From contig DASRJX010000035.1 in NCBI GenBank assembly GCA_035649235.1, forward strand, positions 1 through 6,584: a stretch of 6,584 bases of DNA. Reading direction: 5' to 3'. The stretch is from DASRJX01 sp035649235. GTDB taxonomy: Bacteria > Acidobacteriota > Polarisedimenticolia > Gp22-AA2. Both the position numbers and the translations under genes were made by a program. Position 1 is the first letter of the stretch; each line of letters opens with the position of its first letter. This document shows, piece by piece, positions 5,830 through 6,584 of this stretch. The notes under the pieces were generated by a model, which was not told the origin of the DNA, searched no databases, and saw only the letters and a program-made list of their open reading frames with translations.

Positions 5830-6584
5830 GGCGGTCCAGGTCGATCGGCTCGAAGAAGCGCGCGTCGAAGGGGGAGCGCAGCCGGCGCGCCGACGACTTG
5901 ATCCAGCGCCTTGTCTTGCGCCTCCACGAGGGCGGCTTCGGCGGCGCCGCCCGGAGGGCTCCGGGCGCGGTGTCGTGCTTCCCCCACACAACCCGGTAGT
6001 CGCTCTGCTGCGGCGTCTCCCGGAAGATCGGGACCGCCGCCTTCCGGCGCGCCACCACGAGCATGTGGACCGGGACGCTGTTCGTCAGCGTCACGCGCTT
6101 CCGGAGGATCCGGGGGTCCCTGACCGCGTACCAGCGGCCGCCGCGCCGCACCTCGCACACCAGCAGCCGCACGATCTCGTAGCCGTTGTCCTCGCTGAGG
6201 ACGTTGTAGAACAGCTCGGGGCTGAACTGGTAGAAGCCGTGCCCCATGAAGTTGTTGGCCGGGGTGATGGCGAGGAAGTGCCCGCCGACGCGCACCATCT
6301 CCATGCAGTTCCGAATGGCCACTGGAAAATTGAAGACGTGCTCGAGCGAGCCGCCGTCCAGGACGGCGCTGTAGGCGCCCTTGAGCGCGTCGTCGACGGG
6401 CCGGTTCAGGTCGCAGAGGTGCGTCGCGCCCTCGTAGGCCGAGACATCGAACACGTGCACGTCGCGCGCGCCGAGATGGCGCAGCAGCCCCTCGGCGTAG
6501 CCGTCCGAGCCCTTGAGGAGCCGATCGACCGTGTCCGCGCCGGCGGCACAGCCGTAGGCGGCCAGAAGCCGCGCCAGCGGCCCC
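5810..6584 (-). CDS. SAM methyltransferase-like protein, 5' end beyond the right edge
   Basis: On the minus strand an open frame enters at the right edge and ends at the TGA 5812-5810, giving 257 visible residues. The GTG at 6460 lies inside conserved sequence (GARDVHVFDVSAYEGAT, visible residues 38-54), so it is not the start; the true start is outside. DVSAYEGAT stands where the SAM-ribose strand would be, DGGSLEHVFNFP (76-87) corresponds to the motif IV helix, and CMEMVRVGGHFLAITPANN (93-111) is the strand 5 region, followed by FMGHGFYQFSPE (112-123). I recall this block from methyltransferase-like proteins in polysaccharide loci. No glycine-rich motif I is visible in the part shown. The C-terminal 45 residues are proline- and arginine-rich (SWRRKTRRWIKSSARRLRS) and may be a membrane- or glycan-binding tail. 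It converges on the second methyltransferase gene with a 20-bp overlap. Function inferred from motifs only. Confidence 0.8.
   Translation of the reverse strand, partial: GPLARLLAAYGCAAGADTVDRLLKGSDGYAEGLLRHLGARDVHVFDVSAYEGATHLCDLNRPVDDALKGAYSAVLDGGSLEHVFNFPVAIRNCMEMVRVGGHFLAITPANNFMGHGFYQFSPELFYNVLSEDNGYEIVRLLVCEVRRGGRWYAVRDPRILRKRVTLTNSVPVHMLVVARRKAAVPIFRETPQQSDYRVVWGKHDTAPGALRAAPPKPPSWRRKTRRWIKSSARRLRSPFDARFFEPIDLDRLNRGGR

Overview
The window is a compact, very GC-rich stretch of bacterial chromosome. Coding is dense, GTG starts are frequent, and spacers are short or absent. The adaptor protein at the left edge carries the hairpin-tip motif that docks onto TolC-type outer-membrane channels, so the host is probably a diderm (Gram-negative-type) bacterium. 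A GTP-type PEP carboxykinase in such a GC-rich diderm would fit Acidobacteriota, Myxococcota, Gemmatimonadota or related lineages. No marker here fixes the phylum, so that placement is a guess.

Layout, left to right. (1) Minus strand, 1-1225: a MacA/HlyD-type periplasmic adaptor (388 aa), followed by the first nine codons of an ABC-transporter ATPase that runs off the left edge. This is the beginning of a MacAB-like export operon. (2) 1226-1423: a 198-bp divergent intergenic region. It holds a perfect TATAAT hexamer, a GC-rich inverted repeat just upstream of it, and a clear ribosome binding site for the next gene. (3) Plus strand, 1424-5829: four tightly spaced co-directional genes. They are GTP-dependent phosphoenolpyruvate carboxykinase (pckG), a class I SAM methyltransferase, a family 2 glycosyltransferase and a second SAM methyltransferase. 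The gaps between them are 1, 33 and 10 bp. (4) Minus strand, 5810-6584: the 3' portion of a third methyltransferase-like protein, convergent with the previous gene, overlapping it by 20 bp and open at the right edge.

The glycosyltransferase with methyltransferases on both sides looks like part of a locus that builds or decorates a surface polysaccharide or other glycan. The PEP carboxykinase is a central-metabolism enzyme (oxaloacetate to PEP, gluconeogenesis). It sits at the head of the run, with its own likely promoter, and may drive read-through into the glycan genes. The export genes on the left are divergent and probably unrelated in function.

I found no RNA genes, mobile elements, CRISPR arrays or intrinsic terminators, and no clear evidence of an undescribed system. 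The points most worth a second look are the only two cysteines of the adaptor, placed almost symmetrically about its hairpin tip; the pckG-glycan gene linkage; and the promoter/inverted-repeat arrangement ahead of pckG. The long open frames antisense to pckG and to the first methyltransferase gene are composition artefacts.
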